Below, piece by piece: positions 30,867 to 38,629 of a stretch of DNA of 64,000 nucleotides. Position numbers and translations under genes: made by a program. Under the pieces are notes generated by a model. That model was not told the DNA's origin and searched no databases. It saw nothing but the letters and a program-made list of their open reading frames with translations. The stretch's first letter is position 1, and the number at the start of each line of letters is the position of its first letter. This DNA comes from Antricoccus suffuscus (GTDB taxonomy: Bacteria > Actinomycetota > Actinomycetes > Mycobacteriales > Antricoccaceae): positions 419,988 to 483,987 of the forward strand of contig NZ_PVUE01000002.1 of NCBI RefSeq assembly GCF_003003235.1, read 5' to 3'.

Positions 30867-32990
30867 TTAGGCGTTGCGCTGGCGGGCGGCGGCCTCAAGG
30901 CTTTCCTTGCCGGCAGCCACGATGTTGTCGGGCGTGAAACCGAACTCCTTGAACAACACCTCGGCGGCCGCGCTGGCGCCGAAGTGCTCGATGGCAACGG
31001 GGCGACCGGCGTCGCCGAGGAACCGATACCAACTCTGCGCTACGCCAGCCTCCACCGTGACACGAGCGCGCACCGACGGCGGCAAGACTTCGTCCCGATA
31101 GGACTGCTCCTGCGCGTCGAACCACTCCACACAGGGCATCGAGACCACGCGAGTGGCGGTGCCGGCGTCTTCGAGCGAATCGGCAGCCTCCAGCGCGATC
31201 GAGAGTTCGGAGCCGGTGGCGATGATCAGTAGTTCCGGCGTGCCACCCTTGGCCTCGCGGATGACGTAACCGCCTTTGGCGACGCCGTCGGCAGACGCGT
31301 ATTTCGTGCGGTCAAGCGTGGGCAATGCCTGACGGGACAGCGCGAGCCCGGCGGGCCGGGCCGTGTGCTCCAAGACGGTCCGCCACGCGACGGCCGTCTC
31401 GTTGGCATCTCCCGGCCGGACGACATCCAGGCCCGGGATCGCTCGCAGTGCGGACAAATGCTCAACGGGCTGGTGGGTCGGGCCGTCCTCGCCGAGCCCG
31501 ATCGAGTCGTGCGTCCAGACGTAGGTGACCGGCACGCCCATCAGAGCGGCGAGCCGCACCGCGGGGCGCATGTAGTCGGAGAAGACAAGGAACGTGCCGC
31601 CGTACGGCCGCGTGCCGCCATGTAGGGCGATCCCGTTGAGGATCATCCCCATCGCGTTTTCCCGGATACCGAAGTGCAGGGTGCGACCGTACGGACCGCC
31701 AGGGAAGTCCTTGGTCTGGCGATCGTCCGGCAGGAATGAGGGTTCGCCGTCCATGGTCGTGTTGTTTGATCCCGCGAGATCGGCCGACCCGCCCCATAGC
31801 TCAGGAAGAGTCGAGGCGAGAGCGCTGAGCACCTTGCCTGACGCGGCACGCGTGGCGATGCCTTTGGCGTCTGCATCGAAGGTGGGGAGCGCGCTTTCCC
31901 ATCCGCGGGGCAAGGCGCGCGCGGCTAACCGAGCCTGGAGCGCCGCTCGCTCCGGGTTTGCCGCCTGCCACGCGCTGAACTTCTCGTTCCACGTCGCGTG
32001 CGCGGCCTGTCCCCGCTCTTTTACCTTGCGCGTGTGCGCGAGGACCTCGGCAGGTACGTCGAAAGTCTTTGCCGGGTCCAGCCCGAGAGCGGACTTGGTT
32101 GCGGCGACCTCGTCGTCACCCAGAGCCGATCCGTGTGCCGCGCCGGAGTTCTGTTTGTTGGGCGCGGGCCATCCGATGATCGTGCGCAGGTTGATGAACG
32201 ACGGGCGGTCGGTGACCTTCTTCGCCTGGTCGATCGCCGCCGCGAACGCGGTCACGTTTTCGACGTACTGGTCGTCTTCGGTGATCCAGCTGACGTTCTG
32301 CACGTGCCAGCCCAGTGCCTCGTAGCGTGCCGAGACGTCCTCGGTGAACGCGATGTTGGTGTCATCTTCGATCGAGATCTTGTTGTCGTCGTAGATCAGC
32401 ACTAGGTTGCCGAGGCGCTGAGTGCCGGCGAGCGAGCTCGCCTCGTTGGTGACGCCTTCCTCGAGGTCGCCATCGGAGGCCACCGTGAAGATGTGGTGGT
32501 CGAAGACGCTTTCGCCCGGAGCGGCGTCCGGATCGAACAGGCCTCGCTCGCGGCGCGCGGCCATCGCCATGCCCACGGACGCCGCCATGCCGGAGCCCAG
32601 CGGGCCGGTGGTGATTTCCACGCCGGTGGTGTGCCCGTGCTCGGGATGCCCCGGGGTCAACGAGCCCCACGTGCGAAGGGCCTCGAGGTCGCTCAGCTCC
32701 AAGCCGTAGCCGCTCATGAACAACTGGATGTAGAGAGTGAGGCTCGAATGGCCGCAAGACAGCACGAATCGGTCGCGGCCGGCCCAGTTCGCGTCGGACG
32801 GGTCGTGCCGCATCGCCTGCTGAAAGAGGTAGTACGCCGCCGGGGCAAGGCTCATCGCCGTACCCGGGTGCCCGTTGCCGACCTTTTGCACGGCGTCCAT
32901 CGCGAGAGTGCGGACGGTGTCGATAGCGGCTTGGTCGAGGTCTGTCCAGCTATCGGGGAGTATGGCTTTTGATACAGAACGCTCGGACAC
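30867..32990 (-). CDS. tkt: Transketolase
   Basis: Thiamine-diphosphate enzyme moving two-carbon units in the non-oxidative pentose-phosphate pathway; 707 residues. The TPP domain has GNGHPGTAMSLAP and ASDGDLEEGVTNEASSLAG then DDNKISIE; the pyrimidine domain has RENAMGMILNGIALHGG and HDSIGLGEDGPTHQPVEHL; the C-terminal domain is complete. GTG 32990 follows GAGGAG and starts SERSVSKAIL; 23 codons of open frame upstream lack support. It is the first gene of the tkt-tal-pgi-zwf-opcA-pgl operon and is divergent from ctaB. Confidence 0.96.
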   Translation of the reverse strand: MSERSVSKAILPDSWTDLDQAAIDTVRTLAMDAVQKVGNGHPGTAMSLAPAAYYLFQQAMRHDPSDANWAGRDRFVLSCGHSSLTLYIQLFMSGYGLELSDLEALRTWGSLTPGHPEHGHTTGVEITTGPLGSGMAASVGMAMAARRERGLFDPDAAPGESVFDHHIFTVASDGDLEEGVTNEASSLAGTQRLGNLVLIYDDNKISIEDDTNIAFTEDVSARYEALGWHVQNVSWITEDDQYVENVTAFAAAIDQAKKVTDRPSFINLRTIIGWPAPNKQNSGAAHGSALGDDEVAATKSALGLDPAKTFDVPAEVLAHTRKVKERGQAAHATWNEKFSAWQAANPERAALQARLAARALPRGWESALPTFDADAKGIATRAASGKVLSALASTLPELWGGSADLAGSNNTTMDGEPSFLPDDRQTKDFPGGPYGRTLHFGIRENAMGMILNGIALHGGTRPYGGTFLVFSDYMRPAVRLAALMGVPVTYVWTHDSIGLGEDGPTHQPVEHLSALRAIPGLDVVRPGDANETAVAWRTVLEHTARPAGLALSRQALPTLDRTKYASADGVAKGGYVIREAKGGTPELLIIATGSELSIALEAADSLEDAGTATRVVSMPCVEWFDAQEQSYRDEVLPPSVRARVTVEAGVAQSWYRFLGDAGRPVAIEHFGASAAAEVLFKEFGFTPDNIVAAGKESLEAAARQRNA

Positions 32991-33299
32991 GAAATAACTC
33001 TCCTCGTTGCGGGCCGGATGGGTCTCGCTCAAGCCTAGTCCCCGCGCAACATCGGGCACATCGTGTCTAGATCGAAAATAATCGCGGGCCTGGGGTGTTA
33101 CCGGTTGGGTTCGCGAGTGTGGTCACCCTCGCGTTACCTGGGCGCCAACAAACGCGTCCGTAGGGCTAGACTCGGCCTGAGGTTTCGCCGTGCGAACAGA
33201 CCGTTCGCCCACCGGCAAATTCATTCTTTTCGTGTTAGAGGGATGCTGTGTCTGTTCCGTGTCGGTCTCATCGCGATCTTTGCGTTGGCGCTGTCTGAC
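32991..33299. other. Divergent tkt/ctaB intergenic region (309 bp)
   Basis: No convincing gene fills this gap. It must hold promoters for tkt (minus) and ctaB (plus), but I see no clear -35/-10 pair. Near the ctaB side lies AGAGGG at 33237-33242 followed by a possible 16-codon reading frame starting GTG at 33248 and ending TGA at 33296-33298, one base before the ctaB start. It may be a translated leader; this is listed as a finding, not as a gene. Confidence 0.5.
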
Positions 33300-34223
33300 G
33301 TGACGACCGAAGTACGCCGCAAGGCGCCCTCGAAGACCGCGCGTCGGCAACACACGCTGGACGTGGTTCGTGCGTATGTTGCGTTGACGAAACCACGCAT
33401 CATCGAACAGCTGCTCATCACGACCGTGCCTGCGATGATGCTCGCGGCCGGCGGTCTCGGATCGGTCCGCCTGATCATCGCGACGTTGATCGGTGGCACG
33501 ATGTGCGCCGGATCGGCGAACGCGTTCAACTGTTATGTCGACCGCGACATCGACGCGGTCATGCATCGCACAGCCAAGCGACCGCTGGTCAAGCACGTGG
33601 TCGAGCCGCGTTCGGCGCTGATTTTCGGCATCGTGCTCGGGGTAGTTTCCACCGGCCTGATGTGGTGGCAGACGACCTGGCTTGCGGCCGTCTTGTGCGT
33701 CGTCGCGATCTTGCTGTACGCCGTGTTCTACACGATGATCTTGAAGCGACGCACCTCGCAAAACATTGTCTGGGGTGGGGCCGCGGGCTGCATGCCGGTA
33801 TTGATCGGCTGGGCCGCAGTCACCGGGTCGTTGTCGCTAGCGCCGTTCATCTTGTTCGCGATCATCTTCTTCTGGACCCCACCGCACTTCTGGGCCCTCG
33901 CAATCAAATACAAAGACGACTACGCCGCGGCAAACGTCCCGATGCTGCCGGTGGTGGCCGAACCACGCACCGTGACATTGCAGATGCTGTTTCATTCAGT
34001 TGCCATGGTTGCGTTCTCGATCGCGCTGTGGCCGCTGGCGATGACGCTGGTCTACGGCATCATTGTGAGCCTGCTCGGCGCGTGGTTCCTGTTCGAGGCC
34101 GGCCGGCTCCACGTGCAGACGGTTCGGGGCGCGCCGATTCGGCCGATGCGGGTCTTCCACATGTCCAACACGTATCTGACGCTGGTCTTCATCCTCGTCG
34201 CGGTGGACTCGCTTCTCCACTAG
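33300..34223 (+). CDS. ctaB: Protoheme IX farnesyltransferase (heme O synthase)
   Basis: UbiA-family enzyme that adds a farnesyl group to heme B, giving heme O for cytochrome oxidase; 307 residues with about nine spans. The first prenyl-diphosphate motif is seen as NCYVDRDIDAVMHRT (NxxxDxxxD) and the second region as YKDDYAAANVPMLP. GTG 33300 gives the usual VTT-type N-terminus and length; ATG 33243 would add 19 residues including a hydrophobic run, and the frame is open further to 33063. The ribosome site at 33300 is weak. It works in sequence with CtaA encoded nearby on the other strand. Confidence 0.93.
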   Translation: MTTEVRRKAPSKTARRQHTLDVVRAYVALTKPRIIEQLLITTVPAMMLAAGGLGSVRLIIATLIGGTMCAGSANAFNCYVDRDIDAVMHRTAKRPLVKHVVEPRSALIFGIVLGVVSTGLMWWQTTWLAAVLCVVAILLYAVFYTMILKRRTSQNIVWGGAAGCMPVLIGWAAVTGSLSLAPFILFAIIFFWTPPHFWALAIKYKDDYAAANVPMLPVVAEPRTVTLQMLFHSVAMVAFSIALWPLAMTLVYGIIVSLLGAWFLFEAGRLHVQTVRGAPIRPMRVFHMSNTYLTLVFILVAVDSLLH

Positions 34224-34260
34224 TCGCAGGCGGGAAACGTGCACAGGTAGCCTGTAGAGC

Positions 34261-34620
34261 ATGACCGAGTCGACCAACGCTCCCGCGCCAAGCGAGGACG
34301 AGCAGGCGCCCAAGACCACTCCACCGCACGCCGAGGCCATCAAGGCTGCCGCCAAGAATCTCACGAAGTTCGCCGACGCGCATGGTGGCGCCGCGAACAC
34401 GTTCGTCGAGTATGTGGCGTCGTCGTTCACCCGCGTCGTCGTCGTGGCCAAGGACGGCCGTTACGGCGACCAGGTCCTGCCGAGCGCCGAGGCGGCCGAA
34501 GCCGTGACCGTGGCCGCTGGCCTGGAGGTCACACCCGAATGGGATCGGGAGTCTACGGATTCGGTAAAGACGTCTGGCTACGAGTGGGGTCGAATGGGTC
34601 GCGGTCGCGCCGCGAAGTAG
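34261..34620 (+). CDS. Small hypothetical protein between ctaB and ctaA
   Basis: Not recognised. 119 residues: a disordered Pro/Glu/Thr-rich first 25 residues, a helix-forming Ala/Lys stretch, then FVEYVASSFTRVVVVAKDGRYGDQVLPS and EAVTVAAGLEVTPEWD, suggesting a small alpha/beta domain, and a basic C-terminus. No signal peptide or membrane span. Codon use is like the neighbours, which supports a real gene. It converges on ctaA and the two coding ends overlap by 68 bases, unusual for this compact but tidy region. Function unknown. Confidence 0.6.
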   Translation: MTESTNAPAPSEDEQAPKTTPPHAEAIKAAAKNLTKFADAHGGAANTFVEYVASSFTRVVVVAKDGRYGDQVLPSAEAAEAVTVAAGLEVTPEWDRESTDSVKTSGYEWGRMGRGRAAK

Positions 34621-35521
34621 ACCCGAAGTCGCTCGGTACGCCGCGTGGGGCCGCGATCTGCACGACGACATTGGCGACCGCTGCGGTGAGCAGCGCGGCG
34701 CCGAGCATGTGGAGCTCGACCAGCGCGAGCGGTAGTCCCGTGAAGTACTGCACATAACCGATTACGCCCTGCGCGAGCTCGACGCCGAGAAGGATGTACG
34801 CGGCCCGTCGGGCGGTTTGCCCGACATTGATGACGTTGACGAGAATCACGAGCGCGACCGTGAGGCCGACCAGCAGAAAGACGATGTCCGCATGCAACTG
34901 CGAGACGAGCGCAGGATCGAATCCGGTGCGCCCGGCCTTGGGGTCTCCGCCGTGCGGGCCGCTGCCCGTAACGAAGGTGCCCAGCGCGAGGGTCACGAAT
35001 GCGGTGGCCGTTAACACGACCACAAAGGTTCGCATCCACGGACGGGCTGGCAGGTATGGCGCGCGCTCGTCAAGCTGGGTACGTCGCCACAGCACCGTTG
35101 CCAGGCCGACAAGTACGACGGACACCAAGAAGTGCGCCATTACTGTGTAAGGGTTGAGTCCGGTGAGGACCGTGATCCCGCCGAGAACCGCCTGCGCGGG
35201 AATGCCCAGTCCCACCAGCAGGGCGAGCAGTGAGAGATCGCGCCGCACCGGTTTCGCCAGCCGGATCGCCACGAAGGTGGCGATCGCGACGATGGCCACC
35301 ACGAAGGTCAGCAAGCGGTTGCCGAATTCGATGTAGGTATGGATGGGCATCGCACTCGTGGGTACTAGGTCGTCCGACGTGCACTTCGGCCAGGTCGAAC
35401 AGCCCAGTCCGCTGCCGGTCAGCCGGACGGCGCCGCCGCTGACGACGATTCCGATGTTGGTGACCACGTTGGCCAAGGCGAGTCGGCGGATCACGGTGGA
35501 AGTAACAAAAGGCGTGCGCAC
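34553..35521 (-). CDS. ctaA: Heme A synthase
   Basis: COX15/CtaA-type membrane oxygenase turning heme O into heme A; eight predicted spans, 322 residues from GTG 35521. The first extracytoplasmic loop has the paired Cys GLGCSTWPKC typical of the Gram-positive class; His ligands are visible in PIHTYIEFGNR and QLHADIVFL and HFLVS/ELHMLG. GTG 35596 would add 25 residues rich in rare codons (AGG, AGA, CTA), so the shorter start, close to the mycobacterial N-terminus, is preferred with low certainty. The hydrophilic C-tail overlaps the small hypothetical gene on the other strand by 68 bases. Confidence 0.92.
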   Translation of the reverse strand: MRTPFVTSTVIRRLALANVVTNIGIVVSGGAVRLTGSGLGCSTWPKCTSDDLVPTSAMPIHTYIEFGNRLLTFVVAIVAIATFVAIRLAKPVRRDLSLLALLVGLGIPAQAVLGGITVLTGLNPYTVMAHFLVSVVLVGLATVLWRRTQLDERAPYLPARPWMRTFVVVLTATAFVTLALGTFVTGSGPHGGDPKAGRTGFDPALVSQLHADIVFLLVGLTVALVILVNVINVGQTARRAAYILLGVELAQGVIGYVQYFTGLPLALVELHMLGAALLTAAVANVVVQIAAPRGVPSDFGSTSRRDRDPFDPTRSQTSLPNP

Positions 35522-35702
35522 TCTCTGAGGGTAATCCGGCGCCGCCGAGAAAGCCCTCGGTAGGCGTGCGACTTCGGGCACGCGGCCGTCGATCACTGCG
35601 CTATCGCAGTACGTCGATTGTGGTTACCATCACAGTCAACGGATATGGTCCGCGTTCACCGCCCAAGGACGTCTGGCAAGGCATTTCTGATGGGAGTTCG
35701 TC

Positions 35703-36128
35703 ATGAATATCAGCGAGATACTGCGGCGCAAGGGTTCCGACGTGATTACGGTCGTCCCGGCCACTACGGTTCGTGACTTGATCGTGGTCATGGCCGAGCA
35801 CAACATTGGCGCCGCGGTCGTTCAAGGCGCTGACTCTCGAGTGTTGGGGATCGTGTCCGAACGTGACGTCGTACGCCGGCTCGTCGACGGCGTAGGCGTC
35901 CTCGATCACCCGGTCGAGGAGATCATGACCGCCGATGTGACGGTGTGCCGTACGGACAGCAGCATCGAGCAGGTGCGAGCCGAGATGACCGAGCGTCGAA
36001 TTCGGCATCTTCCCGTTATCGACGACGGCGAGCTCAAGGGGATCGTGAGCATCGGGGACGTAGTCAAGTCGGCGATCGACAACCTGCAGTTTGAGCGGGA
36101 TCAGTTGTCCGACTACGTCAACCGCTGA
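35703..36128 (+). CDS. CBS-domain pair protein
   Basis: Stand-alone protein of 141 residues made of two CBS motifs (residues ~5-60 and ~72-130), with VVPATTVRDLIVVMAEHNIG, VLGIVSERDVVRRL, EQVRAEMTERRIRHLPV and GIVSIGDVVKSAI. Such Bateman pairs bind adenosyl ligands (AMP, ATP, SAM) and regulate a partner, here unknown. ATG 35703 follows GGGAG at good spacing. It lies just upstream of sufR on the same strand but 109 bases away, so membership of the suf operon is uncertain. Confidence 0.9.
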   Translation: MNISEILRRKGSDVITVVPATTVRDLIVVMAEHNIGAAVVQGADSRVLGIVSERDVVRRLVDGVGVLDHPVEEIMTADVTVCRTDSSIEQVRAEMTERRIRHLPVIDDGELKGIVSIGDVVKSAIDNLQFERDQLSDYVNR

Positions 36129-36205
36129 GCGGCATGAATAAACCCGGTGGGGGCAACTAAGTACACGTTTAGTACCGGTGATGGGGTTGGTCACCCTTGA
36201 TCTCG

Positions 36206-36233
36206 CCTATTCGCGCCTATTGGGCGAATTAGG
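36206..36233 (+). repeat. Inverted repeat overlapping the sufR ribosome-binding region
   Basis: CCTATTCGC (36206-36214) can pair with GCGAATTAGG (36224-36233) with one bulged base, around a 9-base loop. It ends four bases before the sufR ATG and buries the only purine-rich site (TTAGG). GCCTATT also occurs twice as a direct repeat. It could be a repressor site or a translation-limiting hairpin. A second, weaker palindrome ACTAA-N8-TTAGT lies at 36156-36173. Confidence 0.4.
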
Positions 36234-36237
36234 TAAC

Positions 36238-37074
36238 ATGAGTGTTGTGAAAAGGACCGACACGTGCGCGCAGTCGACAGCCACCGAGGAGGCTGTCGAT
36301 GGACGCACCCGTGATCGGATCATCGAGTTACTTCTGCAGCGTGGCGCGCTGACCGCGTCCGAAGTTGCGGGCGAGCTTGGGCTGACGACGACGGGCATCC
36401 GCCGGCATCTTGATGTCCTCGAGTCCGAAGGACTTGTCGCCGAACAGTCGGTGGAATCTGGTCGACGTGGTCGACCCGCCCGCAGATACGGGCTGACCGA
36501 TACCGGTCGTGAGCACTTCCCGCACACCTACGACGACCTCGCACTCTCGGCACTTCGCCAACTCGCCGCCATCGGAGGTCGCGAGTCGGTCCGCGTGTTC
36601 GCCGATTCGCAGGTGGCCGGACTGGAGAGTCGGTGTCGGACCGCCATGGACGGCGCTGGTACGGACCCGATGGCCCGTGCCGAAGCGCTTGCCCGGGCGT
36701 TGTCCAGTGAGGGTTACGCTGCATCGGCCGAAACACTTGCCTCGGGAGGCCAGTTGTGCCAGCGGCACTGTCCAGTCGCGCACGTGGCCGCGGAGTTTCC
36801 CGAGCTATGCGCGGCCGAAACCGAGGTCATCGGTCGACTGGTCGGTTCACACGTGCAACGTCTCGCTACGATCGCCCGCGGCGACGGGGTCTGCACCACG
36901 CACGTGCCTAACGCCATGACCAGCAGCACGAGTTTGGCCAACACCAGCAAACGTCACAGCCCAATCGCGCTATCCACGAGTTCTAGATCAAGCAGCCCAT
37001 CGCACACAACAATCACCGCACGCACAAAAATCACGCATCCTGACCGGATGCGTCGTATAGAACCCAAGAAATGA
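36238..37074 (+). CDS. sufR: SufR, Fe-S-binding repressor of the suf operon, with C-terminal extension
   Basis: Winged-helix regulator of 278 residues placed directly before sufB. HTH region LTASEVAGELGLTTTGIRRHLD with VESGRRGRPARRYGLT (wing). The C-terminal sensor has GGQLCQRHCPVAHVAAEFPELCAAE, whose clustered Cys residues bind the Fe-S cluster in the family. Homologues end shortly after GDGVCTTH; here about 55 more residues follow, Ser/Thr/basic and low complexity, with clearly fewer G/C third bases than the rest. The tail also covers a hairpin before sufB. ATG 36238 is chosen; GTG 36247 is possible. The holoprotein should repress suf until Fe-S clusters run short. Confidence 0.93.
   Translation: MSVVKRTDTCAQSTATEEAVDGRTRDRIIELLLQRGALTASEVAGELGLTTTGIRRHLDVLESEGLVAEQSVESGRRGRPARRYGLTDTGREHFPHTYDDLALSALRQLAAIGGRESVRVFADSQVAGLESRCRTAMDGAGTDPMARAEALARALSSEGYAASAETLASGGQLCQRHCPVAHVAAEFPELCAAETEVIGRLVGSHVQRLATIARGDGVCTTHVPNAMTSSTSLANTSKRHSPIALSTSSRSSSPSHTTITARTKITHPDRMRRIEPKK
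37033..37053 (+). repeat. Perfect 8-bp hairpin just before sufB
   Basis: ACGCATCC, loop TGACC, GGATGCGT. It lies inside the last codons of the extended sufR frame, about 22 bases before the strong AAGGGG ribosome site of sufB. No U tract follows, so an attenuator or RNA-stability element is more likely than a terminator. Confidence 0.45.
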
Positions 37075-37086
37075 AGGGGTTACCGC

Positions 37087-38529
37087 ATGACGACGACCGA
37101 TAGCACCGAGGCCACTGCGCCAATTTCGCAAGACGAGCACATCGAAGCTCTCAGCAAATACAACTATGGCTGGTCGGACTCCGACGAAGCCGGCTTGATC
37201 GCCAAGCGCGGCCTTTCCGAGCAGGTTGTTCGTGACATCTCGGCGCTCAAGGGCGAACCGGAATGGATGCTCAACACGCGGCTTAAGGGCCTGCGGCTGT
37301 ATGAGAAGAAGCCCATGCCCACCTGGGGATCAGATCTGTCCGGGGTGCCGTTCAACGACATCAAGTATTTCGTCCGGTCGACCGAGAAACAAGCCGACAC
37401 CTGGGATGACCTGCCCGCCGATATCAAGGCGACCTACGACAAGTTGGGCATTCCTGAGGCCGAGAAGCAGCGGCTGGTTTCCGGCGTCGCCGCGCAGTAC
37501 GAGTCTGAGGTCGTCTACCACAAGATTCGTGAGGACCTCACCGAACAAGGTGTCATCTTCGTGGACACCGACACCGCGCTGCGCGAGTACCCGGAACTGA
37601 TGGAAGAGTACTTCGGCACCGTCATTCCGGCCGGCGACAACAAGTTCTCCGCACTCAACACTGCCGTGTGGTCCGGCGGCTCGTTCATCTATGTGCCACC
37701 GGGTGTGCACGTAGATATCCCACTGCAGGCGTATTTCCGGATCAACACCGAAAACATGGGCCAGTTCGAGCGCACGCTGATCATCGTCGACGAAGGCGCC
37801 TACGTGCACTACGTCGAGGGCTGCACCGCGCCGATCTACTCGTCGGACTCGCTGCATTCGGCGGTCGTCGAGATCGTCGTCAAGAAGAACGCGCGCTGCA
37901 GGTACACGACGATTCAAAACTGGTCCACCAACGTCTACAACCTCGTCACACAGCGCGCAAATGCGCACGAGGGCGCCACGATGGAATGGATCGACGGCAA
38001 CATCGGCTCCAAGGTGACTATGAAGTACCCGTCGGTGTTCATGCTCGGTGAGCACGCTCGCGGCGAGGTGCTGTCGGTCGCGTTCTCCGGAGCGGGACAG
38101 CACCAGGATGCCGGATCGAAGATGGTGCACATGGCGCCGCACACCTCGTCCTCGGTGATCTCCAAGTCGGTAGCCCGCGGCGGCGGGCGCACGTCGTACC
38201 GCGGGTTGGTCCGGATCAATCCACGCGCGACCGGCTCGTCCTCGGTCGTGAAGTGTGACGCGCTGCTGGTCGATCAGATCAGCCGCTCGGACACTTATCC
38301 CTACGTCGATATCCGCAACGACGACGTGTCGATGGGTCATGAGGCGACCGTCACCAAGGTGAGCGCAGATCAGCTGTTCTACCTGATGAGCCGCGGCATG
38401 GAAGAAGACGAGGCCATGGCAATGATCGTGCGCGGGTTCATCGAGCCGATCGCTCGCGAGCTGCCGATGGAATACGCACTCGAACTGAACCGCCTGATCG
38501 ACATCCAGATGGAAGGGGCCGTCGGATAG
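37087..38529 (+). CDS. sufB: SufB, Fe-S cluster scaffold subunit
   Basis: Core scaffold of the SufBCD complex on which clusters are built; 480 residues, usual length. Recognisable: [13 protein letters not shown] near the start, [24 protein letters not shown] (in two parts [16 protein letters not shown] and LQAYFRIN), [17 protein letters not shown] with a conserved Cys, and the beta-helix repeat ending [16 protein letters not shown]. No intein insertion is present, in contrast to the mycobacterial Rv1461 gene. ATG 37087 follows GAAGGGG. It is separated from sufD by 100 bases with a long hairpin. Confidence 0.97.
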   Translation: MTTTDSTEATAPISQDEHIEALSKYNYGWSDSDEAGLIAKRGLSEQVVRDISALKGEPEWMLNTRLKGLRLYEKKPMPTWGSDLSGVPFNDIKYFVRSTEKQADTWDDLPADIKATYDKLGIPEAEKQRLVSGVAAQYESEVVYHKIREDLTEQGVIFVDTDTALREYPELMEEYFGTVIPAGDNKFSALNTAVWSGGSFIYVPPGVHVDIPLQAYFRINTENMGQFERTLIIVDEGAYVHYVEGCTAPIYSSDSLHSAVVEIVVKKNARCRYTTIQNWSTNVYNLVTQRANAHEGATMEWIDGNIGSKVTMKYPSVFMLGEHARGEVLSVAFSGAGQHQDAGSKMVHMAPHTSSSVISKSVARGGGRTSYRGLVRINPRATGSSSVVKCDALLVDQISRSDTYPYVDIRNDDVSMGHEATVTKVSADQLFYLMSRGMEEDEAMAMIVRGFIEPIARELPMEYALELNRLIDIQMEGAVG

Positions 38530-38542
38530 CCGACGCCCAATC

Positions 38543-38573
38543 CCCACTAACCGCCCGCGCGGCGGTTAGTGGG
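38543..38573 (+). terminator. Perfect 13-bp intercistronic hairpin between sufB and sufD
   Basis: CCCACTAACCGCC pairs with GGCGGTTAGTGGG around the loop CGCGC. There is no U tract after it. In the middle of an otherwise tightly packed suf operon it would reduce read-through or protect the upstream sufR-sufB message from 3' decay. Confidence 0.6.
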
Positions 38574-38629
38574 CTGGTCCGAACACTCTTGCTGCACCGC
38601 AAACATACGGAAGGAACCGTCGGCTCACG

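Noticed and set aside
34553..35596. Longer ctaA starting at GTG 35596
   Set aside because: The extra 25 codons contain AGG, AGA and CTA, have no ribosome site and do not resemble the family start; the choice remains uncertain.
37087..38529. Intein in SufB, as found in the mycobacterial homologue
   Set aside because: The protein is of normal length (480 residues) and uninterrupted.
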